From positions 2,473,501 through 2,537,500 of the forward strand of contig JACSYO010000503.1 of NCBI GenBank assembly GCA_016806645.1: a DNA stretch of 64,000 bases, given 5' to 3'. Below the pieces are notes generated by a model. The model was not told the origin of the DNA and did not search any database. It worked only from the letters and a program-made list of their open reading frames with translations. A program made the position numbers and the translations under genes. This document shows positions 46,398-57,589 of this stretch, in pieces; position 1 is the first letter of the stretch, and every line of letters begins with the position of its first letter. The DNA comes from Ophiodon elongatus (taxonomy: Eukaryota; Chordata; Actinopteri; Perciformes; Hexagrammidae).

Positions 46398-49104
46398 CAC
46401 GCCTCCGCGGAGATAAAAACCTGTCTGAACCATTGTGGTCTAAACTGGGGGTTAATTGTGGGTTGTATTCATCGCTCACATAATTCAGCAGCGGCCGTTG
46501 CAGAACCACCTGGCGGAGATCAGCGCTTGACTGAGTGCACCTTTCTGGTTTGAGCTGGATTCAGTCTCTGCCTCGTGTGTTTGGTTATTGTAATTCCTGC
46601 GTTTGATTTCTATTTAAACTGTAGCTGGTGTGCCGTCTTGGACAGGTCTCCTTCAGAAAGAGATGACTATCTCAGGGGACTTCCTGGTTGAGTAATAGTA
46701 ATGGAAAGAAAGGGAAAAAATGCCTGAATTGAACCATATGGTTTTGTTAGCCTAATTAGGATTACAGAGACAAAGAGCATTCCATGCTATTACCTTGTCC
46801 ATTCAGAAAAGCGTGAGCTCGGTTAGTTGGTGTTCCAACGGCCTTCAGATAGTATCGCTTCATGTTGTTTCTCTTTTCAGTAGCATTTGGCAGTCAGTAC
46901 AAGCCCATGTCTGTTTTGACTCCATTCCTTTATTCAATTTCACAACAGTCTTTGCCATTTTAGCAGTTTTATCAATGTTTTTTTTCCCCAAGTGAATGAA
47001 CCAGACACATCCAGTCGGTTGCGTGTTTGGTATTTAGACAGGATATGACTTCCGCTTACTCTCACGTCGCCTAGAACTCTGTCTTGCAGTGTCACACGAT
47101 GTTATGTTTATTTCATGTACTAAAAAACATGTTTTTTTGTTTTTGGTCCACAAGCAAACCTGTCCACGGGCTAACTAATTCTTCTCTGATGTTGTGGCCC
47201 CTAGTCTCAAGCTGTCAGTTAATACGTCTCTGTTAGCAGCACATCACGGCGGCTAACACAACTTAGAAATTGTCGAAGCTAACCCGCTTATCGTGCTTAG
47301 TAAGAAATATTTTGTGTTAAGCTCAAAGGACAGCTGAGGCTTACAATATGCAGCTTAGACTGATGAAAACTGAGCCAGGTGTGGCTATAGAAATATGATA
47401 CCGTGGTCTAACGTGATCTCAATTTTTAACACGACATTTTGGTTTACGATGCACAAATATATAGATCCCAGGGAATTTGGACAAGTGGATGGGGAGGTTT
47501 AACATTCCCACCAGGTCCCGAATGCCTGTATGCCATTTTATGACCTTATTGGAAAGTACCAACATTAAAAGACTGCAGTGAGATGAGGATTTAAGAGGTA
47601 TTCAGTGAAGTGTGCTTCACTATGTGCCTCGTAAGTAAAGCAATGAGCTCTGTGGATTTTACTTTACTTTCAGCACAGTACACCTCTCAAAAATATGTCT
47701 TCACATTCATTTTTTATAGTAGATTAGCATAAAATAAGCACCCCGTAATATAAAATGTTATTTATTTTAATAGAATTTCCATCTGCCCGTCCCATTTAAA
47801 CAAGTATTTCAAGAGTTAATGAACATATTATCTTCAGAGCAGACCTTGACTGTGAAATTAATTAGACAACATAAAATCCCTATGGCATAAAACTCCATTT
47901 AACGCATAAATATTGGGTAGTACTCAGCTGAATGCTGGAAAATGGGTTACTTAAGGCAAAAAATGTATAATGTCAGCATCTTTTAGATGCACCGGTGACA
48001 ATATATCCTCAGGACTTGGACCGAGTGCTCGCACTTATTGAGCTGCCAAATGGGTAAACAAATTAACTTTGTTACAAATTGTTAATCTGATGACTTTCAA
48101 GAGTACTCTGAACACTCTCTTTTGGCTTAGCCACATCAAAAAGACTAACTTAATCTTAATCTGCTCTTTAGACTGCAATATGTTCAAAACTCACAGCCAT
48201 TAAAAGCATCACTATTGTACCATAGCATAATGTACAAGGAAAGAATAAAATACAGAAAAAATATGTATAGCTGAACATGTTAATACATTTAATGACAAAC
48301 TTCCTTTGTTGGCAGAAAGGAGCACATACTGTAGGACTGGCTTATTTTTCTTTTACTCAGTGTGTTAACATGCACAGATTTCCAATTTGACTGTTACCAG
48401 ATTTAAAAAGACTCCAGTTATTATAACTGATATGTAGTAAAATTGAAGCCCAGATGACAAAATTGCTCATCTATGACAAGTAATGGAGATACGGCTACTG
48501 TGGTGATTTTCTTGGAAATGTTTTCTTCACGACAGCAGCGCTAAATTGTGCAAGGTAAAACATCAAGGCCTCTGCTCCAACTAGTTCTTAATAAGAAAAG
48601 AAAATCAGAGAATTGCAATCCAAAAATGTGTTTTCTAAAAACATGGCATTTTCTTACAATATTACAACTTCTTTCCCTAAATATTAAGCTCTTTTCCCCA
48701 AAAACTATTACTTAAGAATTACAATACTGTTATTTTCCTCTCTTAATATTTTAAGTATATGTTTGTAATTTATTGACTTCTTTCTTGAAGACATCTTTAT
48801 TTTCTTAAAATGTGACTATATTCTCTATCTTTTTTCTTTTTCTATTTATCTAATACCACCCCTAATGCTCATGTCATACTCGGCAATTTCTTGATGGAAC
48901 AATATAAAATGGAGAAATTGCTTTCAACTTTTCAACAAGTATTCCAAGCAACAGAACTGGGTTATTGTGCTTTGTACATCGATCAAAGCAAAAGACAGCA
49001 TCGAGATCCAAACAACAAGATATTTCTGTTGACTTGTGCTAATAGAAAGATTGTACCTGCAGACTAATCTCCAGATCCTTCCAGACAGCAACCTGCCCAT
49101 CATG
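46398..49104. other. lingo1 3' flank, no further gene seen
   Basis: AT-rich, almost free of recognisable repeats. The part nearest 49,104 may belong to a long lingo1 3' UTR. Minus-strand AATAAA candidates include 48,796-48,801. Confidence 0.4.
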
Positions 49105-49444
49105 TTTATTTCTGGAAATGCTATCCGCTTTGATCCGTGTGCTTTACTTTAACCTTTCCCTTAATTTGGTTAAACACAGTAATCGGGTTGTTGAGTGCAT
49201 GTTAACATACTGATTGAGTATTGCCAATACAAATTTACAGAAATTTGAATATTTTAAATTCAACATTTGCTTTTAAAGATTCAGTCCCTGAAGTAAAAAA
49301 AAAAAAAAAAAGTCAAGGGTATAGTGTCAAGATGCGTTTGCTGCTGTGCATTTTCTATCGCTCATGAACTGAGTACATATTTGAAGCGAAGATAGTATGC
49401 ATCTCGACTGCAGTTTGTAAGATTACATGGCCTCCATTTGAAGT
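49105..49444 (-). terminator. lingo1: Candidate lingo1 3' UTR with polyadenylation signal
   Basis: The first AATAAA on the minus strand after the stop codon lies at 49,105-49,110, about 335 nt downstream, followed by a GT-containing ggttgctgtctgg. LINGO1 3' UTRs may be longer, and other signals exist further down (48,796-48,801), so the true end is uncertain. An A/T homopolymer lies at 49,297-49,313. Confidence 0.35.
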
Positions 49445-51292
49445 TCACATGATTTTCATGTTGAATTGTACAGGTGCCTCAGTTGGACTGGCCTCCTCTG
49501 GTTCCTCTTTACGTGGCACATATTCAACCTCTATACTTGACTTTGTATTGTGTTTCCCTCGACTCCAGAGGAATAATATTACAAGACAGAAGAGGACAAC
49601 GCCGAGGAAAGAGATAAATCCCATGGTGGTTGCGATGATGAGGGTCTTTACATCAAATGGAAATGGAACTGAGGCTCGGGTCACATTTGCTCCTTCGTCG
49701 CTGGGCTGGTTTGAAATGAAGGCAAATGTCTTGTTTGGCTGGTGGGGCCAATTGGGGGAGTAGCTATGCACAAAAAGGTGAGCAGCTTTGGTGTCGTTCC
49801 CCGCTGCATTGCTCGCAATGCACAAGTAGGTGCCGTTGTCTTGGATTTGGGCGTAGCGCACCTCCAATGTGCCCTCATTAGACACAGAAAGTCTTGACCC
49901 CGCAGTTTTGGTAGTGATGTAGTCCTTCTTGGGGGAAAGCCACATTATCACAGGGACTGGATCACCCTCAGCTTGGCAAGTGAAATGAACCGTAGTTCCT
50001 TCATCTAAATGGCTCTCTTGGACCTTATAATCCATGATCTTTGATTTCTGGCAGATGAAATAGTAAGAAGGGAGAATGTCTGGGAAGTCCTTGAACTCTT
50101 TTCCTTGAACAACCTCGGGTGAAGCGCACATGGGCTGTTGTCTGTTAAAGTTGAGCCTCCACCGCCGGCGGAAGACCCAGAGCAAGCGACAGTCGCAGGC
50201 CAACGGGTTGTCATACAACGCCAGAGTCTCCAGGTTCCCCACGGAGTGGAAGACAGATTCCTCCAGGGTGCTCAGGCTATTGCTGGATACATTGAGTACA
50301 CGGAGGTGGTTGAGTCCTCGGAAAGAGTAGGGCTCAATGGCAGCCAATCTCCCACCAGCCAAATGAAAAGCCTGAAGCTTCTGGAGATTGAACAGTTTGT
50401 TCCCTTCCACGGTATGAATGGGATTGAAAGATAGATTCAAAAAGCGGAGATATCTTAGGTGACTGATTGCTTGGTAGGGGATGACGGTGAGATTACAGTT
50501 TGTGATGGACAATGATGTGAGGTTGAGCCCAAACAAGCATTTTCCGGTCATGGTATCCAGCGCAGGCATTTGGGAAATCTCCAGCACTCTGAGCCGGTAC
50601 AGCCTCTTAAAGGAGTAATCCCTCATGACGGTGACGTTGAGATAGCGTAATCGAAGTGACAGCAGGTTATGCAGATGGCTAAGGGCATCAGTGGGCACTG
50701 AGGCCAGATTGCATCCCTCAATGTTGAGGCTTTCAAGGTTGCTGAGGCCGTGAAATGATCGGGGTGAGATGAATACTAGGTCGTTGTCGCCAACCTCCAG
50801 TGCCCTCAGGTTGTACAGCTCCTGGAACATATAGTCGAGCAGAATGACAATTTTGTTCTCGCTTATATCCAGCTGGGTGAGGTTGGTCAGGCCTGTGAAC
50901 ACCCCCAGCTGAATGAGCTTGAGCTGGTTGTTGCGCAAACCTAGAGTTCGAAGGTTCATGAGGTTGCCAAAAGCCCCAGGCTCAATGGATGAAATCGTGT
51001 TCTCATTGAGCTGCAGCTCCTCCAGCTGAGGGTAATTAATGAACTCCTCGGTCCCCAGAGTTTTCAGGCGGTTCTTGCTCAGGTCCAGCAGCTTGGTTTC
51101 AGTGGGTATGCCCTCGGGAAGAGCTGCCAGTCTCCGTCGGTGGCACGCGACTGAGCGCTCCTGACCGTTGCAGTCGCATCGGGAGGGGCAACCCGTGGTG
51201 GATCCGGAAAGGACGGTGCCCAGCATTAGGATCAGGATGGGCTGCCAGCATGCCACCAAGTAGCTGTGCCCTCCTGCCTCCCCCGACACCAT
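49445..51292 (-). CDS. lingo1: LINGO1, neuronal LRR-Ig transmembrane protein
   Basis: Single-exon coding region of 615 residues, close to the roughly 614-620 of human LINGO1, a neuronal surface co-receptor with Nogo receptor and p75/TROY that restrains axon growth and myelination. Order: signal peptide (1-34, core ACWQPILILMLGTVLSG), LRR N-cap from Cys35 (CPSRCDC), about a dozen LRRs (66-361), LRR C-cap (362-416; Cys366, 368, 389, 414), one I-set Ig domain (418-510; Cys439, Trp451, Cys491, DNGTYLC), juxtamembrane HQPNKTFAFISNQP, TM helix (550-576), short tail with EYVPRK and the end FNMKIM. Runs such as LLWVFRRRWRLNFNRQQP and TLIIATTMGFISFLGVVLF separate it from LINGO2-4. The frame is open further upstream, but only from a non-ATG codon or an ATG (51,316) inside the presumed intron, so the ATG at 51,292 is preferred. 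Whether it is the a or b teleost duplicate cannot be told. Confidence 0.96.
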   Translation of the reverse strand: MVSGEAGGHSYLVACWQPILILMLGTVLSGSTTGCPSRCDCNGQERSVACHRRRLAALPEGIPTETKLLDLSKNRLKTLGTEEFINYPQLEELQLNENTISSIEPGAFGNLMNLRTLGLRNNQLKLIQLGVFTGLTNLTQLDISENKIVILLDYMFQELYNLRALEVGDNDLVFISPRSFHGLSNLESLNIEGCNLASVPTDALSHLHNLLSLRLRYLNVTVMRDYSFKRLYRLRVLEISQMPALDTMTGKCLFGLNLTSLSITNCNLTVIPYQAISHLRYLRFLNLSFNPIHTVEGNKLFNLQKLQAFHLAGGRLAAIEPYSFRGLNHLRVLNVSSNSLSTLEESVFHSVGNLETLALYDNPLACDCRLLWVFRRRWRLNFNRQQPMCASPEVVQGKEFKDFPDILPSYYFICQKSKIMDYKVQESHLDEGTTVHFTCQAEGDPVPVIMWLSPKKDYITTKTAGSRLSVSNEGTLEVRYAQIQDNGTYLCIASNAAGNDTKAAHLFVHSYSPNWPHQPNKTFAFISNQPSDEGANVTRASVPFPFDVKTLIIATTMGFISFLGVVLFCLVILFLWSRGKHNTKSSIEVEYVPRKEEPEEASPTEAPVQFNMKIM

Positions 51293-51330
51293 CCTACTGC
51301 TTACCTGTGGAGACATGGAAAAAGAGGGGT
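51293..51330 (-). other. lingo1: Splice acceptor and AG|GTAAGC junction 5' of the lingo1 coding exon
   Basis: On the minus strand cccctctttttccatgtctc then cacag ends at 51,305, a strong polypyrimidine tract plus AG. The exon would begin at 51,304 with gtaagcagtagg, 12 nt before the start ATG. CAG|GTAAGC is simultaneously an acceptor end and a near-perfect donor, the arrangement of a recursive splice site. Confidence 0.75.
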
Positions 51331-53016
51331 TGGTTCGAGAGGAGTGGTGGTACACAAATGGCAATGACAATCTTGAACAATTCCGTGTCCTATCTTATTA
51401 ACAGATAGAGAGCATGATGTCTTTGTCATTAGTTTCTATGATTGGCTTTATGACGGCTTTCTGGAAGCAAAAGCTACGGTATGTCTATTCACTGACATGG
51501 TTTCCATTTTTTTACATATCTACCGTGATATGTCCGGCCAAATGTATACAGATAACAAGGATATATTGTCTTTTATTGTCCAATAGTTCACTTATTGAAA
51601 TGCTTTCCTTAAATATCTTTAAGGAATACCTAAAATATGGTTGAAATGCCTTGTGATGAAGAAAAGAGTTTAGCAGCAAGCAGTTTGATGAACTTTTGCT
51701 TTACAATCACAATTTTCACGAAACCATTATGTTCTGATACTAATGATTCCTCCCAAGTCATAGGCACCATTTTGCCTATTTTCTTAACATAACCGACTGT
51801 GAGCTGAATACATTTCTTTCATCATAAAACCGTCTATTTTCAGAACTTTTGCAAAGTCAGTGAAAAACACAATTTTGCTCTTATCTGCACACCTTTTCAA
51901 AGGCTATAAGCCTTTCCTTGCATAACATTTCATTATGGAGACTTCCCTCACAAGTAATAAAAATCAGCCAATCAATGAAAGGACTTGGTCACACAATATA
52001 ACCAGCCTGCTGTGCTTCTGACTTCTGAGCACGCTGAAAACAATTACTGCCAATATCAGTGACACATTGTCTCCGCTCATAGAGGCTATTTTTTTTAATT
52101 AGCAGCCAAAAAATGAATGTGGTATATCTTTAAATGACTCCCTGAAATATTTGCAAACTTAACACATCCCATGCCACTGCTGAGCGCCTGACCTTGCGGT
52201 GACATAAAACAGAGATTGCTGCCAAGCGGTGATAAATGGAGAGAGGGCAATTGTCAGAGGACTTTAAACCCCTATTTGATTTTGACTCAGGGGAACTTTA
52301 ACCTGCTAAAACCTTCAAGCTCTGCTTCTCACATCAATCACGCGATTTCAGTCGAAGCTATATCGGGTGGGACACACTCTGAGAGCAGCCTCATGCAAAG
52401 TAAGAGGAATCCGGCTGCGATGTGTTTCTACTTTGGCATCTTGAACATTAAAGCAAAACGTTGGTGTGATGTGATGAGCGAGTAGTATATCGCTTTACAG
52501 ACGGGGAAATAATTCAATTCCGCATCATCATGATCTCATTAAACAATAATCCGTGATGTAAAGAATGGTGTCTTTTTACATTTCAAACAGGAAATTCCAT
52601 TATGAGAGGACAATTCAGCCTCTGTCAGAATATTCATCATGCTTTCATACGTGGGTGCTGAATAGGCGCCGCGTACTCTGTCTGTAAGTCCCTCACCACA
52701 AAAGTGTTTCGGTGGAAGCGCTTTAAATTATTAGTGCTTTTTAGAAACCTCTTTGGCTGTCTACCACGCTTTTTGCAGCTCGAAAAAAATTAATATTAAA
52801 CATGATAGTGTAGCTTCGACCGATTCCGCTTTTGTTGCACAAACACAAATTTAACATCACTCTCGGTGAATTAAAACCACGGGACTGGAGCAGTTTGGAC
52901 TGTGGTCTGAGTAGTTCAAATGGAAACGGTAATTGCTGCTTCCATTTTCACTTCCTTTCAGAGCTGTTAATTTCTGTTGGCTGCATATGTCAGACATATC
53001 GGGGTGTCAATCCAGT
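51331..53016 (-). other. lingo1: lingo1 upstream intron / 5' region
   Basis: Inferred intron 5' of the coding exon. It is repeat-poor. The part 52,150-52,480 has an even, unique texture (gtgataaatggagagagggc, caatcacgcgatttcagtcg) that could be conserved regulatory DNA. No non-coding 5' exon could be placed. Confidence 0.35.
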
Positions 53017-53047
53017 GTGTGTGTGTGTGTGTGTGTGCGTGTGTGTA
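53017..53047. repeat. (GT)n microsatellite
   Basis: About 14 GT units with one CG interruption. Confidence 0.9.
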
Positions 53048-53841
53048 GAGGGCATTGTAAAAAAAAAGGGAAGAAAAGCAGACTGTCAGAATGAAAGCTT
53101 AAGTGTCCATTGGTAGCTCCTTCACGAACTCCCACTCCAGTCTGCCTCGCACTAATTACATGAATGTGCAGATGGATGGCATGGAGACTTGTACAATGGG
53201 ATGGCGAAATATTTTCTAAAACAGACGAGCACACGTTTAACTTTGATCCATTGTGACAAGAGGCTAAACCTTTGAGTGAAATTAAATATTATACCGACAG
53301 CAGAAAGTTCATCTATTTAACACGGAGTGTGTTTTATTTTATTATTTTTACATTTTAATCTCGTCAAGTCGGCCATACGAATCAAGACGAGGCTCAGCGA
53401 TGTCCTTGCAAATTAAAAAAAAAAAAAACAAGCAAAAGCAAATGCGGTGACGATTTTCTTCCCAGAGTATCATGCATGATTTATGATTCAGAGTGTCGTG
53501 AGGGCAGGGGGTACTATCAGGGTAGTCTGGCCTCGCGGCTCAGATCTGCTCGCTGTATCACCACTTTGTTTTGACCTCGAGCTGAAATTCTGAAAAAAGA
53601 GAGAGGCGGCAAATCACCTCTCAATTACTACCTCGTGCACACAGGTTTTAGTCTTCATATGTTTGGATTGAAAAAAAGAAATTCATTTTAGGCCCTGATC
53701 CGCCGCTCCACGTATTCTTTTGTCTCCACACTCTGATTCTTTCCATTTCTTTATGTGATGGTTTTGTGCAGTGGAGGCATACGATGTGGAGACGCTTTTT
53801 TTTTTCTCCTCTCTCTTCCCTCCCGCCCTTGATTGACTGCT

Positions 53842-54540
53842 TGCGTTCTCTCCGCGGACCTCTCGCCCTGTCATACTCGTCTCTCAAAAGCATGTCTCGG
53901 CTCACCATTAGTCTCCATATTGTATTTCGACCCCTTCTCACTCCCGATGCGTCACCTGAACGCAGCTCGCTCGGTGCTCCCCGCCCGTCTCACACCACGC
54001 ACGGAGAGCGCGTGTGCGTGGCGTCTCGCCCCTTAGAGACGTGAGTCATGAGTCAGTGAAGGCATCGTCGACCATGCTCTGAACCCAGATCCTATAACTG
54101 AAGTGGTTTGGTAGCCTAAACACTAACTTTCCTTTGAAGACGGAGGTTTATTTCTAAAAGCCCCTCTACATGTATGTACAGTATTTACACGTGAACAAAC
54201 TGACGCCAGAGAGCCACGTAGAGCGTCGTAGTCAGAAGCTCTGGAGCACTGACCAAGCTGCGTTATTTGATGCATCGGCGTTGTGGATTTTCCGTGTTTC
54301 CTGAAATGCTTTCCTTACCTTTTTAAAAAAAAGATCAAACAGATCATTTAAATGGTTTCCTGCGATGAAAGAAGTGTTTCTGCTCGCCTGCTTATGTTTT
54401 CTCTGCGGACCTCTCGCCCCGTCACAGCCTTCTCTCAGCTCAGCATGAGTCTCATGTTGCCTTGAATCTCTGCGTCTCCTCTCACAAGGCCTCGTGGTTT
54501 GAGGTGTGCGCCGCTAATGCGTCACAATGCAGACAAATGA
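53842..54540. repeat. Local direct duplication (arms near 53,842 and 54,398)
   Basis: tctccgcggacctctcgccc (about 53,849) and tctgcggacctctcgccccg (about 54,401) begin two diverged copies of a segment that continues with tctctca.. agcatg.., cattagtctcat/catgagtctcat, and gatgcgtcac versus taatgcgtcac. The copies are about 552 bp apart with a family E piece between them. Confidence 0.65.
54110..54300 (+). repeat. Dispersed repeat family E, copy 6
   Basis: Contains ctttgaagacggaggtttat, gccacgtagagcgtcgtagt and ggagcactgaccaagctgcg, matching 12,530-12,700 in reverse orientation. Confidence 0.6.
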
Positions 54541-55189
54541 GTTATGAAATCAGTGCCGATACAGTATATGCCCTTTGGTTGTTTTTTAAGTGCGCTGGTT
54601 GTGCCGGGATGTTTAGAAGAGGAACTGGAAGCTGTACTGTATTTGTCTACCATGTCCCTGTCGGATAGTTCCAACTTGTGACAGCTGTCTTAAATCATCA
54701 ATGCAGCTTGAGTTCTGAGAGTATTTCCCTTGATATAGTGAATAATTTAGCATTTTGTTTTGCTTGATGTCTACGCAGTTTGGGCACGGATGATTTGATT
54801 ACTGATTTCTATTTTTGGTTTCCTTTTCATCGCTGACAAATGCTGCTCGTTGCCTTTCAAAAAGTATGACCCAACTTTTGTGGCATTGTTTGTAATTAAA
54901 GTACATACGAGTTCAGGTCCTTTTCCATAGGGCGGGGCGATAATTCAACGTGATCATTTATTCTGTTTGAGTGGAATCGGAATCGTGATGAAATCGTTCA
55001 TCGCAATGTCGTAATACAAAAATACAGATTGCTTGTTGTTGTTGTTTTGGTTTGTCTGAGCAGCTGGTACACGAGGTTCCAGACTATTGTTCGCTTTGCT
55101 GTTCATTTCACTCTCTGGAGTCTTTTACTTTGTTACAGTCATCTATAGCAGTTAATTGTAAAAGAAAACACAATATAAAAGATTGTATG
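54301..55189. other. lingo1 upstream region, no gene seen
   Basis: Apart from the second arm of the local duplication at 54,398-54,540, nothing recognisable. Confidence 0.4.
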
Positions 55190-55430
55190 TTTATTGTTTA
55201 ATACTGAACACATATTGGTATTAATATGTATTAGAGTCTGCTTAGAGCTGGTGTTACTGTTATCTATTTTATATTGCTGTGAAAACACCATAAATCCTAC
55301 AAACAAATGAAAGTTTCTCGCCAAAAAACTCAATTTGACAAGATTACGTTTGAACACATTATGTTCTCATTAGAACTTTCGCCCGATACTCATTTTCACT
55401 GAATCGAATCACGGATCAATTATGGTGCGT
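55190..55430 (+). repeat. Family B fragment, copy 4
   Basis: Carries ctgcttagagctggtg, gaaagtttctcgccaaaaaa, tgacaagattacgtttgaac and cccgatactcattttcactg, paralleling the same order in family B copies 1 and 2. Confidence 0.6.
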
Positions 55431-57239
55431 TGCTCCACTACTTATCAATACATTTAATCTCATCTTTAATTCCAGATTGTGATCTTTCAAAATTGACTGC
55501 ACTCTCTGCTTCGAGCATCCGTCTTCCTCGTCGCAGGCTTGAACAACGTGCTCATTAGCGCCTCTCGTGCACGTGGCTCGTCGTTGGCAAACGATTCCCA
55601 AACAGCTTTTCATTATTGTTCAAAGAATAGAGGATGAAACAAAAAAAAAGGGGGAAGCTGCAGCCGGCAAGTAACGAGTAAAAAGGATTTAAAAAAGACG
55701 AAGATTGCCTCAAATCACATGTTTGTGTTCAACTGACAAATTAAAAAGGCAAACATTTAAAAGTCCGGAAGCAAACAAACAAGAAAACCTTGTGGGCTGC
55801 ATACAAGTGACAAGTCGCCTTTAGGAGACCGTACGTGATGTCTAAACAGCAGACGCTTGCTGTGCTTTTTTTTTTTGGTGCATACTTTAACTATCAACAT
55901 TGTATCTGTGAATCAAAATGAGGTTTTTACATCCATCGCATCAAATTGCATCATAATCGTCATGGGGATATGTAGATGGGAGCCAGCTCTCTGGCATGTG
56001 CACATCTGGACATGCGGCAGCTCAACACAGAAAAAAGCTGTGATATTACAAAAAGAAAACACCACGACCGGCAAAAATGATCAAATACTTGCAGGGTGAA
56101 TGTAGACTCTTAAGAAAAGCGCACTGCCAGCTAATCTGCATCCTCCAGAGGAACGAGAGCAGCGAGATATGTGAAATCCCATGAAAACAAATCCCTCCAT
56201 GGAAGCGTCAGATAAAAGGTAACAACCCTTGCAAGTTTGAAAAGAAAAGGCACGTCCCCGACGCTCCGCCATGTCGGGATCAAATGATTCTAGAAGGCAG
56301 CACCGGGAACACCTCCCGTTGAGATGCAGAAACACTCCTGCGTGGGGTCAGCAAACTCCTGCTCTTTTCTTTTATGTTGACAGCAGTATCCTCTCTCTGG
56401 CAGGGCTCGGAGCCAGAGGCAAACACTGTTACCCACCAAAGTTACCGCACGCGACACACCGTAAGACTTATTTTGGAAGGCGATGGCGTCAAGAGAGATT
56501 ATAGGAGTCCAGATAATTCTACGGATCACCGAAGAGGAAAAGCAAAAAGTACAGAAGCTTCTTTTTGCAGGAATGGCTCATGCTAAAAATGAAAATAGTT
56601 TGACTATGTTGAATGACCTGTGTGTTTGTGTCTCCATGACGCACGGTAAATTCGCATACGATTGTTCTCTGACAGCCGAACAATTTTATTCAACAGTATT
56701 CAGAGCTTTTTTTCATTCAGACTAGTTTTCTGCAGTGTTTTTGTGAAATACTTTTTTGGGCTCTCTAACCCTCGTCAGACCAACATATTCTACATATAAG
56801 GACTACCGACGAGAATAAAACTACTTTAAGAAACAACCATCAGAGCAAAAAATGTTAACTTATTTCCTCTGAAAACATTATTAGTTAAGTAACTGATGTC
56901 ATCTATTTTGGGAAAGGTAATTTGCAAAACGAAAATAGACAGCGCAGACGAGAAACTCTGTGTGCACCCAGGGCCAACATGTTATCTATCTTTTCCGTTT
57001 GGAAAAATTGGAATGACAGAATAAAGCGGCGGTGAGATATGAGATATGACAAAAAAAGTATCCCGGAGTTCACCTGCAAAGCTCTGTGCCACTGTGTTGA
57101 CAATTATGATCAAAGAATCATAAAATTGACCATAACATTATATTAGAACAACAGAGGAGTCAAGGAGACTGATTCAACTGGAAACTAGCTGCTTAGACAT
57201 AAAAAGAAAATCAAAAGTGCACAAGAATAAACCAAAATC
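55431..57239. other. lingo1 upstream region, no gene seen
   Basis: No gene or element recognised; short open frames only. Confidence 0.4.
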
Positions 57240-57589
57240 TTAAAGGAACAGTTCACCTCTATATCAAAAATATATTTGTCCTCCTACCTGTAGTGCTATT
57301 TATCAGTCTAGATTGTTTTGTTGTGTGTAGCCTGGTGTTGGAGATATCTGCTATAGAGATATCTGCCTTATCGCCAATATAATGGAAATATATCGGTTCG
57401 CGGTGCTCGACACGGCAAAAAAATACATTTGAAAAACTCAACAGCAATGTCTCTTTCCAGAAATCATGACATGTTTACTCCAGATAATACACAATATCTC
57501 CAAAAGTAGCCAACTCAAACCAAAACGATCCAGACTGATAAATTGCACGATGGATACATTATTTTTGGGGGGGTGAACTGTCCCTTTAA
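57240..57589 (+). mobile_element. TTAA-flanked MITE, family C copy 2
   Basis: Intact TTAA duplications (57,240-57,243 and 57,586-57,589) flank termini aggaacagttcacc and ggtgaactgtccct, inverted repeats with a single mismatch. The 342-bp interior shares tagtgctatttatcagtcta and aactcaacagcaatgtctct with copy 1 at 16,661. No ORF. Confidence 0.92.

Noticed and set aside
51293..51370. Upstream extension of the lingo1 frame
   Set aside because: It begins at a non-ATG codon and crosses a strong polypyrimidine tract and AG, so it is most likely intron; the next ATG (51,316) is also before the acceptor.
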